Positions 8,044-15,884 of a DNA stretch of 37,419 nt are shown here, piece by piece. The stretch is from Flavobacteriales bacterium UBA958 (GTDB taxonomy: Bacteria; Bacteroidota; Bacteroidia; Flavobacteriales_D; Crocinitomicaceae): the NCBI GenBank assembly GCA_002293045.1, contig DBCM01000126.1, positions 1 to 37,419 of the forward strand, written 5' to 3'. The position numbers and the translations under genes were made by a program. The notes under the pieces were generated by a model. It did no database searches, was not told the origin of the DNA, and was given only the letters and a program-made list of their open reading frames with translations. Numbering within the stretch: position 1 is the first letter of the stretch; every line of letters begins with the position of its first letter.

Positions 8044-8928
8044 ATGCTCTCTAATACTCGCGTTGACAAGGTCGGCGTTGAAGAACGAGTAGCTCGATTT
8101 CAAACCAGGAGCATAAAAAACGAAGCCAAAAAACAAGGGCTTCACATGGTCCTCAACATGATTGACCTAACCACCTTGGAGGGCAAGGATACTCCGGGTA
8201 AGGTGCAACAAATGTGTTACAAAGCACAACATTTACATGATGTTCATCCAGGATTACCTACCGTTGCTGCGGTATGCGTTTATCCATCCATGGTTGCTGT
8301 TGCCCGCAAAGCACTCGGAAATTCTTCGGTAAAAATCGCATCTGTATCTACGGCATTCCCATCCGGACAATCCACTCGAGAAATAAAATTGTCCGATACT
8401 AAATTTGCGGTAGATCAGGGAGCGGATGAAATCGACATGGTTATTTCTCGCGGGAAATTTCTTGAAGGAGAATACAATTTTGTATTTGATGAAATTGCGG
8501 CAATTAAAGAAGCCTGCGGAAAAGCGAGACTTAAGGTGATTTTAGAAACCGGGGAATTGTGTACGCTAGACCATGTGCGCATGGCCAGTGAAATTGCCAT
8601 TCATGCGGGGGCGGATTTCATCAAGACCTCCACGGGGAAAATTCAACCTGCGGCAACCATGCAAGTCACATATACGATGCTAATGGCCATCAAAGATTAT
8701 TATGACCAAACGGGAATTATGATCGGAATGAAACCTGCAGGAGGGATTTCTACCGCTAAATTAGCGTTGCACAACCTCGTTATGGTCAAGGAAATTCTTG
8801 GGAACCAATGGCTTACCAACGAATGGTTTAGGTTTGGAGCTAGCAGCTTAGCAAACGATGTCCTGATGCAACTTATGAAAACAGAAAGCGGGTTATACCA
8901 ATCCCCAGATTATTTTTCAATCGACTAA
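8044..8928 (+). CDS. deoC: Deoxyribose-phosphate aldolase (DERA-like long form)
   Basis: A class I aldolase that splits 2-deoxyribose-5-phosphate into glyceraldehyde-3-phosphate and acetaldehyde in deoxynucleoside catabolism. From ATG 8044 it has 294 residues. Motifs are MIDLTTLEGKDTP, AAVCVYPS, ADEIDMVISRG, LKVILETGEL and FIKTSTGK, with Schiff-base Lys194. The length and the segments MIDLTTLEGKDT and GMKPAGGIS resemble the animal DERA type rather than the shorter Firmicutes enzyme. Upstream in-frame starts exist at GTG 8017 and TTG 7993; ATG 8044 is chosen because the TAACTTTG box overlaps 7993 and a leader of about 40 bases is normal. The stop is 3 bases before the next ATG, so it is cotranscribed with the aldehyde dehydrogenases. 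Confidence 0.94.
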   Translation: MLSNTRVDKVGVEERVARFQTRSIKNEAKKQGLHMVLNMIDLTTLEGKDTPGKVQQMCYKAQHLHDVHPGLPTVAAVCVYPSMVAVARKALGNSSVKIASVSTAFPSGQSTREIKLSDTKFAVDQGADEIDMVISRGKFLEGEYNFVFDEIAAIKEACGKARLKVILETGELCTLDHVRMASEIAIHAGADFIKTSTGKIQPAATMQVTYTMLMAIKDYYDQTGIMIGMKPAGGISTAKLALHNLVMVKEILGNQWLTNEWFRFGASSLANDVLMQLMKTESGLYQSPDYFSID

Positions 8929-8931
8929 CTT

Positions 8932-10392
8932 ATGGCTAAAAAAAATACTACAAATTCACAGACTGAGTGGAATTATGCCGCCTCTCCTGAGAGCACATCG
9001 CATATCCGGTTAGAAAAAAAATATCAGTTATTTATCAATAACGAATGGGTTGCGCCCAGTTCAAAAAAATATTTTCCTACCATTAACCCCGCAACCGAGG
9101 ACGTACTGGCAGAAATTGCATGGGCAAACGACGCGGATGTTGATTTAGCCGTGAAGGCGGCCCGAAAAGCATATACGGAGGTGTGGTCGAAAATGTCAGG
9201 AGCGGAACGCGGAAAATACATTTATCGAATTGCGCGTATGATGCAAGAGCGTGCCCGTGAATTTGCAGTGATTGAGTCCTTGGATAGCGGGAAACCCATC
9301 CGAGAATCCCGGGATGTCGATGTGCCCTTGGCTTGCAATCATTTTTTCTACTACGCAGGATGGGCCGATAAACTCGAATATGCCATGCCGCACAAAAAAC
9401 CTGAGGCCCTTGGTGTAGCGGGACAGATCATTCCATGGAACTTTCCATTGCTGATGGCGGCTTGGAAGATTGCTCCTGCCTTGGCCGCTGGAAATACGGT
9501 GGTGCTCAAGCCTGCGGAAACCACCTCACTAACCGCTCTGAAATTGGCAGAAATCATCAAAGATGCTGGGCTTCCACCCGGGGTAGTGAACATTGTTACA
9601 GGCTACGGAGATACGGGCGCTGCAATCGTTAATCACCCAGATGTGGATAAAATTGCCTTTACGGGATCAACTACTGTTGGGAAAATAATTCAGCGAGCCG
9701 TGGCGGGCACACACAAGAAAACAACCCTAGAACTAGGAGGTAAATCTGCCAATATTATATTTGACGATGCTCCTATAGATCAAGCGGTGGAGGGAATTAT
9801 CAACGGAATATTTTTTAACCAAGGACACGTATGCTGTGCGGGTTCACGGTTATTTGTTCAAGAAAATGTGGCAGATCTAGTCATCAGAAAACTGAAAGCT
9901 CGCATGGAAAGCTTATATGTGGGAGACCCTCTGGATAAAAACACCGATATTGGTGCAATAAACTCAAAAGAGCAATTAGATACCATTAACAAATACATTA
10001 AGATTGGTAAGGCAGAGGGAGCAGAAATTTATCAGAGTGATTGTTCTATTCCAAGCAAAGGTTTCTTTTGTAAACCCACGTTATTCACCGGGGTTTCTCA
10101 ATCCCATGTTATTACCCAAGAAGAAATATTTGGACCGGTATTGACCATCCAAACGTTTAGAACGATAGATGAGGTAATTCAAAAAGCCAATAACACCCCT
10201 TACGGGTTAGCTGCTGGGGTTTGGACCGACAAAGGTTCTAGAATATTTAACCTGACCACAAAACTTCGCGCCGGCGTTGTTTGGGCCAATACCTACAATA
10301 AGTTTGACCCTGTTTCACCGTTCGGAGGATACAAAGAAAGCGGAATTGGAAGAGAGGGTGGTGTTCATGGACTGAGCGCATATTTGAAATAA
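8932..10392 (+). CDS. NAD-dependent aldehyde dehydrogenase, likely catalytic half of ALDH16
   Basis: A complete 486-residue aldehyde dehydrogenase. Visible active-site parts are PWNFP with Asn170, the cofactor segment VLKPAE (191-196), FTGSTTVGK (243-251), ELGGK with general-base Glu267, and GHVCCAGSR with nucleophile Cys301. It ends GREGGVHGLSAYLK. The start is 3 bases after deoC, so acetaldehyde from DeoC is a plausible substrate. A short dead ALDH-like gene follows 50 bases downstream. That order matches the two domains of ALDH16 proteins, where a catalytic domain precedes a non-catalytic one. The enzyme family is certain; the subfamily and substrate are inferred from context. Confidence 0.93.
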   Translation: MAKKNTTNSQTEWNYAASPESTSHIRLEKKYQLFINNEWVAPSSKKYFPTINPATEDVLAEIAWANDADVDLAVKAARKAYTEVWSKMSGAERGKYIYRIARMMQERAREFAVIESLDSGKPIRESRDVDVPLACNHFFYYAGWADKLEYAMPHKKPEALGVAGQIIPWNFPLLMAAWKIAPALAAGNTVVLKPAETTSLTALKLAEIIKDAGLPPGVVNIVTGYGDTGAAIVNHPDVDKIAFTGSTTVGKIIQRAVAGTHKKTTLELGGKSANIIFDDAPIDQAVEGIINGIFFNQGHVCCAGSRLFVQENVADLVIRKLKARMESLYVGDPLDKNTDIGAINSKEQLDTINKYIKIGKAEGAEIYQSDCSIPSKGFFCKPTLFTGVSQSHVITQEEIFGPVLTIQTFRTIDEVIQKANNTPYGLAAGVWTDKGSRIFNLTTKLRAGVVWANTYNKFDPVSPFGGYKESGIGREGGVHGLSAYLK

Positions 10393-10442
10393 GAAGACCC
10401 TTAAATTATTTGATATTAAAAGAGCGAAAAAGAACCTAAGTC

Positions 10443-11300
10443 ATGGAAATTTTAAAAACATATAAAATCTATATCGGAGGAGCCTTTCCACGAACAGAGT
10501 CTGGGCGGTATTATCCCATCGTTGATGCGTCAGGGAGCACGATTGCCAATGTGTGTCTATCTTCTAGGAAAGACGTCAGAAATGCGGTAGTCGCCGCTCG
10601 AAAAGCCTTTGGCGGATGGTCTGAAAAAACAGCCTTCAACCGTGGGCAAATCTTGTATCGAATGGCAGAAATGTTGGAAGGACGAAAATTGCAATTTTTG
10701 GAGGAATTAACGAAGCAAGGTTCAAGCAAGGAAGCCGCGGCGCAGGAGGTACAAGAATCCATTGACTGTTTAGTATACTATGCGGGTTGGGCTGACAAAT
10801 ATCAGCAAATTGCAAGCAGTATAAATCCGGTGAGTTCTTCTCATTTCAATTTTTCTGCATTGGAGCCAATGGGCGTCATTGGAATGATTGCTGCTCAAGA
10901 AACATCACTGATTGGCTTAGTAAAATTACTTGCGCCGGCGATTTGTGGGGGAAATACGGTAGTACTGGCTGCATCTGAAGCTTTACCGTTGTGCGCGGTT
11001 ACATTTGCAGAAGTTGTTCATTCATCGGATGTTCCGGGTGGCGTAGTCAATATTCTAACAGGTAAGGTATCGGAATTAGCCCCCGCCATGGCTGCACACA
11101 TGGATGTAAATGCGTTGGTTAGTGAGTCTTTAGGGGAACTGGATAAAACGCTAGCCCTTGCTTGTGTTGATAACCTAAAACGCAACATTGTTTATCAACA
11201 AGGAACAACGCAAGGATTACCATACATTACAGCCTTGCAAGAGGTAAAAACAACCTGGCACCCCATCGAGCAAATTGGAGGCGCAAGCAGCAGTTATTGA
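10443..11300 (+). CDS. Short catalytically dead aldehyde-dehydrogenase-like protein (pseudo-domain of ALDH16)
   Basis: A 285-residue protein homologous to the N-terminal, NAD-binding half of ALDH. It keeps the fold pattern (KIYIGGAFPRTESGR, then VVAARKAFGGWS and YYAGWADKYQQIA) but has lost the chemistry. The PWNFP position reads AAQETSL, VLKPAE reads VLAASEA, and the ELGGK motif and catalytic-Cys region are absent. The frame ends naturally with no frameshifted remainder downstream, so it is a designed short protein rather than an obvious pseudogene. The size matches the non-catalytic second domain of ALDH16 (about 300 residues). It lies in the same operon and probably forms a complex with the active ALDH. 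It ends 5 bases before the convergent lipoprotein gene. Confidence 0.85.
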   Translation: MEILKTYKIYIGGAFPRTESGRYYPIVDASGSTIANVCLSSRKDVRNAVVAARKAFGGWSEKTAFNRGQILYRMAEMLEGRKLQFLEELTKQGSSKEAAAQEVQESIDCLVYYAGWADKYQQIASSINPVSSSHFNFSALEPMGVIGMIAAQETSLIGLVKLLAPAICGGNTVVLAASEALPLCAVTFAEVVHSSDVPGGVVNILTGKVSELAPAMAAHMDVNALVSESLGELDKTLALACVDNLKRNIVYQQGTTQGLPYITALQEVKTTWHPIEQIGGASSSY

Positions 11301-11305
11301 ATTCG

Positions 11306-12136
11306 TTAAGGGATCAAATACGGGTTTTTCTTGAGCCACTTGGCCAAGTCTTTTTTACTAAGGAAAACTTCAGGTGCCCCTGCAGCATATGGTCCAATTT
11401 CGTAGGGTTGGTAGAAAAAAGTGATTCCTTTCCGGGTAATGGCAAAGCTCTCAGGTAAATCAAACGGCTGGTCACCCGTAGTAAACCACCAACCGTCATT
11501 TCCGTTTTGTGCCATGAAATTCCGTTTAGCAAAGGCTTTCAGCGTAGAGCGGTAATTATTAACGAAGAGATCTGCCAGGGTAATTTTTGAACCTGTTGTT
11601 AAATCCAAGTTGAGTACTTGAACGCTTGATTGCCCATGAGCGGCTCCAATGGAATAAAAATAAGAGAATACCTTTAGGCTCATGAAGGTATTGGAAGAGT
11701 CAATCAATGAACACGTATATTCATCCTGAACATAATCCTCAACTCCTTCTTCATTGCTTAAAGTTTTAATATCTGCTACAAATTTTTTCAAGGCTGTAAA
11801 ATCTCCAACCTTCCCTGTGATTTCTTTAGCAATCAATCCATTGATTTTCTGTGCAACCGATGTGTTATTTAAAGACACGCGTAAGCCTGTGATTTCCCGT
11901 GAATTGCACCACCCTTCCTCTATCTCCATATCCTCGGGCATCACTAAATCACAATTTTTATCTGAGAGTTTGAATGGACTTAGTACTAACCCAGAGGCAA
12001 TAACTGCCGGTTGATCTACCACGGTTGTGTCTTGGCTGGGAGCTTTTGGATCAAGAGTTTCAGAAGTCTTTGATTCATCGGTATTACAGGCAGTTAACCA
12101 TAACGTAATCACGGATAAAAACAGGATATTTTGCAT
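11306..12136 (-). CDS. DUF4163/DUF3298-type lipoprotein (RsiV-like)
   Basis: A 276-residue lipoprotein with an LTAC lipobox (MQNILFLSVITLWLTAC, Cys17). A Ser/Thr/Asp-rich linker leads into a domain that matches the DUF4163 plus DUF3298 pair: short beta strands, YTCSLIDSSNTFMSLKVFSYFYS, SIGAAHGQ and LTTGSKITLADLFV, then an FAITRKGITFFYQPYEIGPYAAG segment. This fold occurs in the extracytoplasmic part of anti-sigma factor RsiV and in many surface lipoproteins. Here there is no membrane helix or cytoplasmic domain, so it is not an anti-sigma factor itself. In RsiV this domain binds lysozyme; whether this one does is unknown. It is minus strand, downstream of the FISUMP gene. Confidence 0.85.
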   Translation of the reverse strand: MQNILFLSVITLWLTACNTDESKTSETLDPKAPSQDTTVVDQPAVIASGLVLSPFKLSDKNCDLVMPEDMEIEEGWCNSREITGLRVSLNNTSVAQKINGLIAKEITGKVGDFTALKKFVADIKTLSNEEGVEDYVQDEYTCSLIDSSNTFMSLKVFSYFYSIGAAHGQSSVQVLNLDLTTGSKITLADLFVNNYRSTLKAFAKRNFMAQNGNDGWWFTTGDQPFDLPESFAITRKGITFFYQPYEIGPYAAGAPEVFLSKKDLAKWLKKNPYLIP

Positions 12137-12154
12137 GATTTAAAATTAGAGAAT

Positions 12155-12162
12155 CAAAGGTA
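12155..12162 (-). promoter_or_regulatory. Probable -7 box (TACCTTTG) for the DUF3298 lipoprotein
   Basis: TACCTTTG on the minus strand matches TANNTTTG and lies 18 bases upstream of the ATG at 12136. No clear -33 element is visible. It suggests the lipoprotein is transcribed at least partly on its own rather than only from the FISUMP gene. Confidence 0.45.
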
Positions 12163-12179
12163 ATTTAAAAAACGAAATG

Positions 12180-12974
12180 CTACGGTTTACGCGGGCGTTT
12201 TTTGGTTTTTTTTGACTCTTCTTGCTCCGATGTTTCCTCAGCATTTGGATCATAGCCATTGATAAACTCCTCATCGGTTCGTTTGGGCATTTTAGAGGCT
12301 AATCCGAACTCTTTTCCAATAACCAATCGAACATAACAACCCGTTTTTTTGCCATCATTGGTAAATAGCACGTCTTGCTTCAATCCATGAAAAAGGGCAA
12401 AAGGAGACAGGAGCGCATTCCCTTGAGACACCACGCCGTAAGACATGGTGTCTCTGACCCAAATAGCTGTTTCTGTTCCCAAACCGGTAAACTCTCCGTT
12501 TTCATTGCGATAGCCGCCGGGCAGTACATTGAATTCAAAATAGTTCTCACCGGGGGCAGCGTTTTTCCAACCTTCCTTACTGCGTAAGCGCTGACCAACC
12601 AAACCCATGTTTGCCCAATTGTATACCCCTTCATTCGTATAAATGTATAAATCACTCCAATCCCGGTTGTTGGCAACACGGGCTCCTTTTGGGGCCAAGC
12701 CGCGGGGATCGGCAATCGCAAACCAATTATACATATGGCCATACCGCCTTCCCAGGGTGGTATCGTTTCGATAATCACAATACGCTGGAATCCCGTTTTG
12801 AAGGCATTCAATCCATTCTTCACGGGTTTTGGCGTTACGAATTTCATCGCCATTCCGGAATGTGGTAACATCCAGGTTTTGTATTGACCATGACAAGGTA
12901 TCAATTTCTATAAAATTGCGTTGCGCGTACACGGTTATACCCCACAAACACAGTAAAAAAAATAGGTGCTTCAT
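12180..12974 (-). CDS. FISUMP-domain exported protein
   Basis: A 264-residue protein with a signal peptide (MKHLFFLLCLWGITVYAQ). The body matches the Fibrobacter succinogenes major paralogous domain: WSIQNLDVTTFRNGDEI, an AYCDYRND segment, GHMYNWFAIADPRGLAPKG, then WKNAAPGENYFEFNVLPGGYRN and a terminal TGCYVRLV. These extracellular beta-rich modules are widespread in Bacteroidota and Fibrobacteres and have no known activity. An unusual charged tail (NAEETSEQEESKKTKKRPRKP, about residues 244-264) follows the domain. No T9SS sorting signal or lipobox is seen, so it may stay periplasmic. The promoter is not clear. The gene lies between the DUF3298 lipoprotein and the tRNA. Confidence 0.83.
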   Translation of the reverse strand: MKHLFFLLCLWGITVYAQRNFIEIDTLSWSIQNLDVTTFRNGDEIRNAKTREEWIECLQNGIPAYCDYRNDTTLGRRYGHMYNWFAIADPRGLAPKGARVANNRDWSDLYIYTNEGVYNWANMGLVGQRLRSKEGWKNAAPGENYFEFNVLPGGYRNENGEFTGLGTETAIWVRDTMSYGVVSQGNALLSPFALFHGLKQDVLFTNDGKKTGCYVRLVIGKEFGLASKMPKRTDEEFINGYDPNAEETSEQEESKKTKKRPRKP

Positions 12975-13015
12975 ACCGCTAGAATGAACAAGGTTTATTT
13001 TGTTACACCGTGTCT

Positions 13016-13047
13016 TTTGTTCATGAAAAAGGAATTACATATTTTTG
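13016..13047 (+). promoter_or_regulatory. Promoter of tRNA-Pro (TTTG-N20-TATTTTTG)
   Basis: TTTG at 13016-13019 and TATTTTTG at 13040-13047 are separated by 20 bases, an exact match to the Bacteroidota sigma-factor consensus (TTTG at -33, TANNTTTG at -7). The tRNA 5' end follows 7 bases later, as expected for a short 5' leader. Confidence 0.7.
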
Positions 13048-13054
13048 TGATTAA

Positions 13055-13128
13055 CGGGATGTAGCGCAGTCCGGTAGCGTACACGTCTGGGGGGCGTGTG
13101 GTCGCAGGTTCAAATCCTGTCATCCCGA
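13055..13128 (+). tRNA. tRNA-Pro, anticodon GGG
   Basis: A 74-base cloverleaf with acceptor stem CGGGATG/CATCCCG and discriminator A. The D arm is at AGCGCAGTCCGGTAGCGT. The anticodon stem is CACGT/GCGTG with loop CTGGGGG, giving anticodon GGG for CCC/CCU proline codons, with G37 as in other tRNA-Pro. The T loop is GTTCAAATC between GCAG and CTGT. The C1-G72 pair is typical of bacterial tRNA-Pro. No CCA is encoded. It stands alone between a divergent FISUMP gene and a lipoprotein gene. Confidence 0.96.
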
Positions 13129-13138
13129 CTAACCCTTC

Positions 13139-13168
13139 AAAACCCATTGCCATAGCAATGGGTTTTCT
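13139..13168 (+). terminator. Rho-independent terminator after tRNA-Pro
   Basis: The inverted repeat AAAACCCATTGC / GCAATGGGTTTT (12 bp perfect, loop CATA) is followed by CTTTT. It lies 10 bases beyond the tRNA 3' end, with its U-tract on the plus strand, so it ends the tRNA transcript. Confidence 0.9.
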
Positions 13169-13324
13169 TTTGAAAAGCACCGTTAAAAGCGGGATTCAAT
13201 TGAAGACTGGCGCAAATAAAAATCAAAACAAAGTCAGAATTTTAATGACTCGAAGTCAAAGCCTTCTTAATTAAATAAAAACATCACAAAAAATAAATTA
13301 CCTTTAATTTTTATCAAACATAAA

Positions 13325-13858
13325 ATGAAAATAAACAGAATACTCATAGCATCAGCTCTAATCCTTTGTGTGATCCTTACAAGCTGTGAAACCAAAAAGC
13401 CATCTGAACCAAAAACAGTAGAGGAACCGGTTGAAAGGTCAAAATATCCGGACGCTGTTGATCAAGCATCTATGAGCATTCAATCTTACGATTCTTGTCA
13501 ATATTGGAAAAAAAAGATGTACGGAAGAATCTCAAAAATCAAACGAATTTATAGCCAAACAGAATGGACATCCAACGAACATAAAGAGAGGTTCCTTAAA
13601 AATTTATTGGCTTCGCAGCAAGCGTTCGATGTATATAAAAAAGCACAAGCAGAATTATACTTTCCATCCGAAGAAGAAGAAGAAAACTGGGGGTCTGGAA
13701 TACCGGTTTGTCTCAATGAATTTTACCTAAAATTATATAAACAACGGTATATCGACCTTGAACCTTGGGGTGTAGGGTTAGAGGACGGGATATGTCAATG
13801 CAGTACAAGATCGCCCGAAGAAATCAATCGGATTGACAAGTTAAAAAAGAACCCATAG
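13325..13858 (+). CDS. Lipoprotein with LprI-like pattern
   Basis: A 177-residue lipoprotein (MKINRILIASALILCVILTSC, lipobox LTSC, Cys21), then a short Pro/Glu/Lys linker and a helical domain. The pattern loosely matches the LprI/DUF1311 fold of lysozyme-inhibitor-type proteins. It has an N-terminal Cys helix (DSCQYWKKKMYGRI), a central helix with K..L.ASQQAFDVYKKAQAELYF, a loop with GSGIPVCLNEFYLKL, and a final R-Y-I-D-L stretch. Two further Cys near the end (ICQCSTRS) could make another disulfide. The central Cys common in LprI is not visible, so the assignment is tentative and no function is claimed. The leader 13169-13324 is AT-rich with no clear promoter. Confidence 0.75.
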   Translation: MKINRILIASALILCVILTSCETKKPSEPKTVEEPVERSKYPDAVDQASMSIQSYDSCQYWKKKMYGRISKIKRIYSQTEWTSNEHKERFLKNLLASQQAFDVYKKAQAELYFPSEEEEENWGSGIPVCLNEFYLKLYKQRYIDLEPWGVGLEDGICQCSTRSPEEINRIDKLKKNP

Positions 13859-13924
13859 CGCTATAGCTCTTTGATCCTCAAGCATTAACACTTAATAACA
13901 AGTTTAACCTACCTTTTGACCCGC

Positions 13925-14809
13925 ATGAAGGTACTCGCCATTATTCACGGTGCTAGAAAAATAGACGCTACCTATAAGCGGTTTTTGGCGACATGCCAAG
14001 AAGATATCACCCTTAATTTATGCATAGAATATACTTCCCGAATTGGACATGCTTCCGCGTTGGCAAGCGAGGCAAAAGGGAACGTTGACCTCATTATTAT
14101 TCACGGAGGCGACGGATTAATCAATGAAGTGGTAAACGGGCTTTGTGCTAACAAAGGATTGAACCCTAAGGTGTTTATTCTTCCTGGGGGAACGGGTAAT
14201 GACTTTATTCGCAACTTCAAGCAATCCCCTCTATTTGAAACCAAACCGTTTGAACTCTTCCACCGCCAAGGAACCAAAATTCAAATCCCTTTTTGCCAGT
14301 CTGAGCGTGACATCCGATTTTTTATTAATATTTCTGATGTTGGTTTTGGTGGCCACGTGGTAAATGCATTGAATTATTTCCGTAAAACCTATGGTACTAA
14401 TTCTGCGTATATTCTTGCCGTACTGCGAACATTTGTTTCTTACAAGGCTAATACGATGACACTCAAATTTAATGAGACGCACATGGAACAACCCTTTTTT
14501 ATGATTGCGGTATGTCATGGTGCTGTGTTCGGTAATGGAATGGTCATTGCTCCAGGAAAACATCCGAACAAATCATATTTTGAATTGGTTATACTCGGAG
14601 ATGTGACTCTCTGGGATTATTTGAAAAATCTATGGAAATTAAAAAGGGGGGTGCGCATTAGTCATCCAAAAATTCATTATTACCAAACTACTTCCTTACA
14701 GATAAGGTCCTCGTCCCAAGAATTACTCGGGGAAGCGGATGGAGAAGCCCTAGATGGGAAAGTTTTCACGTATGGATTCAGCACGGAAACACTTGAAGTG
14801 TTGTGTTAA
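13925..14809 (+). CDS. Diacylglycerol/lipid kinase family protein (DAGK catalytic domain)
   Basis: A 294-residue cytosolic or membrane-associated lipid kinase of the DgkB/YegS type. Motifs are HGGDGLINEVVNGL with the GGDG ATP site (61-64) and LPGGTGNDFIRNF (86-98), followed by a beta-rich C-terminal half with G.GFGGHVV and the VCHGAVFGNGM segment. The natural substrate may be diacylglycerol, undecaprenol or a sphingoid base, which sequence alone cannot decide; many Bacteroidota make sphingolipids. ATG 13925 is preferred to TTG 13916; a TACCTTTTG stretch overlaps that TTG. It precedes the SGNH/MBOAT set by about 175 bases. Confidence 0.9.
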   Translation: MKVLAIIHGARKIDATYKRFLATCQEDITLNLCIEYTSRIGHASALASEAKGNVDLIIIHGGDGLINEVVNGLCANKGLNPKVFILPGGTGNDFIRNFKQSPLFETKPFELFHRQGTKIQIPFCQSERDIRFFINISDVGFGGHVVNALNYFRKTYGTNSAYILAVLRTFVSYKANTMTLKFNETHMEQPFFMIAVCHGAVFGNGMVIAPGKHPNKSYFELVILGDVTLWDYLKNLWKLKRGVRISHPKIHYYQTTSLQIRSSSQELLGEADGEALDGKVFTYGFSTETLEVLC

Positions 14810-14984
14810 TATCAATCTAAGGTTTGTTGCATTGTTCCAGATTAAGAGTCACTAACCGGGCCTAGAAAAAAGTTTTTCGATTGTAGCACAAAATAAAACA
14901 TAACTCATTTGATTAATCGAGGCCTCTAAATTTTGTGAAGCAGCATTTCTTTCATATTTTCGCTCGCAAAATAACTCTCTGTCC

Positions 14985-15881
14985 TTGAATTCCTCTCGAC
15001 GCGCTATTCTACAAGCAGCTGCCATTATCGGGTTCCCGGTGTTCATTCTTTTTAGTTATAATTATGCTCCAATAACCCTTGGTTTAGGAGAGCAAACGGT
15101 CAAAAAAATAGACCCAAATACCCCTATAATTGCGCAAGCACCAACAAAGACTTCCTTCCAGTCCAATGCATCAATCAGTAGCACTGAAAAAGAAGGTATC
15201 ATTGCTGATTTATTGAACAAACCCTATAAAACGCCTTCCGATACGAGTCAAAAACCAGCAAAAACCCGTCCAAGATTGCCCTTAAGTGCTGAAAAAGAGC
15301 AACATGTTTCGCAACGTATTTTGTTGATTGGCGATTCTGAAACGGGCGGACTGATTTACCCACTAAACGACTACTGCGTCATGAATGGGCACAAATTAGA
15401 AGCGGTATTCACCTGGTTTTCTGCATCGATATTAAATTTTGGATATTCCAACAAAGTAGATGAGCTATTGGAAACATATAAGCCCACCTTTGTGATTTTT
15501 GTTGTGGGGCTTAACGAGATGTATGTAACCGACTTGGAACGCAGGGCTGAAGCGGCGGCATTATTTAGAAAAAAACTGGGTGATACCCCGTATTTATGGG
15601 TAGGTCCAGCGAATTTTACCACAGATAAAGGAATAAATAAGGTGTTTGAGCAAAGCGCCGACCCCGGTTGTTTTGTGTTTTCAAAAGACCTCGAGATCCC
15701 ACGCGGGGGAGATCACCGCCATCCCAATACGGAGGGCTACAAAATATGGATGGACTATATTGCAAGTTACATTCAAAGCAATCATGCCTATCCTTTTAAT
15801 TTCTTACCGCCGGAACGCACCAATTTTAAGCTTCAAGGGAGGGTGATATTAGCAAATGCAGCAAAAGATAAAGGGTATTAA
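14985..15881 (+). CDS. Membrane-anchored SGNH/GDSL hydrolase-like protein
   Basis: A 298-residue protein starting at TTG 14985. No ATG or GTG lies in frame between the upstream TGA and the SGNH core, so TTG is the only sensible start. An N-terminal helix (AIIGFPVFILFSYNYAPI, about residues 13-30) anchors it in the inner membrane. A Ser/Thr/Lys/Pro-rich linker of about 70 residues follows. The SGNH fold comes next: LLIGDSETGG with Ser118, VGLNEMY with Asn177, and GGDHRHPN with Asp243 and His246. This resembles AlgJ/AlgX/DltD-type partners of MBOAT acyltransferases as well as PatB/Ape1-type peptidoglycan esterases. Three bases separate it from the MBOAT gene, which supports the acyl-transfer role. 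Substrate unknown. Confidence 0.85.
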   Translation: MNSSRRAILQAAAIIGFPVFILFSYNYAPITLGLGEQTVKKIDPNTPIIAQAPTKTSFQSNASISSTEKEGIIADLLNKPYKTPSDTSQKPAKTRPRLPLSAEKEQHVSQRILLIGDSETGGLIYPLNDYCVMNGHKLEAVFTWFSASILNFGYSNKVDELLETYKPTFVIFVVGLNEMYVTDLERRAEAAALFRKKLGDTPYLWVGPANFTTDKGINKVFEQSADPGCFVFSKDLEIPRGGDHRHPNTEGYKIWMDYIASYIQSNHAYPFNFLPPERTNFKLQGRVILANAAKDKGY

Positions 15882-15884
15882 GGG

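Noticed and set aside
10443..11300. ALDH-like short gene as a frameshifted pseudogene
   Set aside because: No remnant of the C-terminal catalytic half lies downstream (the next gene starts 5 bases away), and its substitutions are spread with the frame intact.
12995..13180. Minus-strand ORF of 61 residues covering tRNA-Pro
   Set aside because: It is the antisense of the tRNA and its terminator; the protein has no coding character.
14865..14878. GAAAAAAGTTTTTC inverted repeat as terminator of the lipid kinase gene
   Set aside because: The loop is too short and the stem is only A/T pairs apart from the ends, so it would be unstable.
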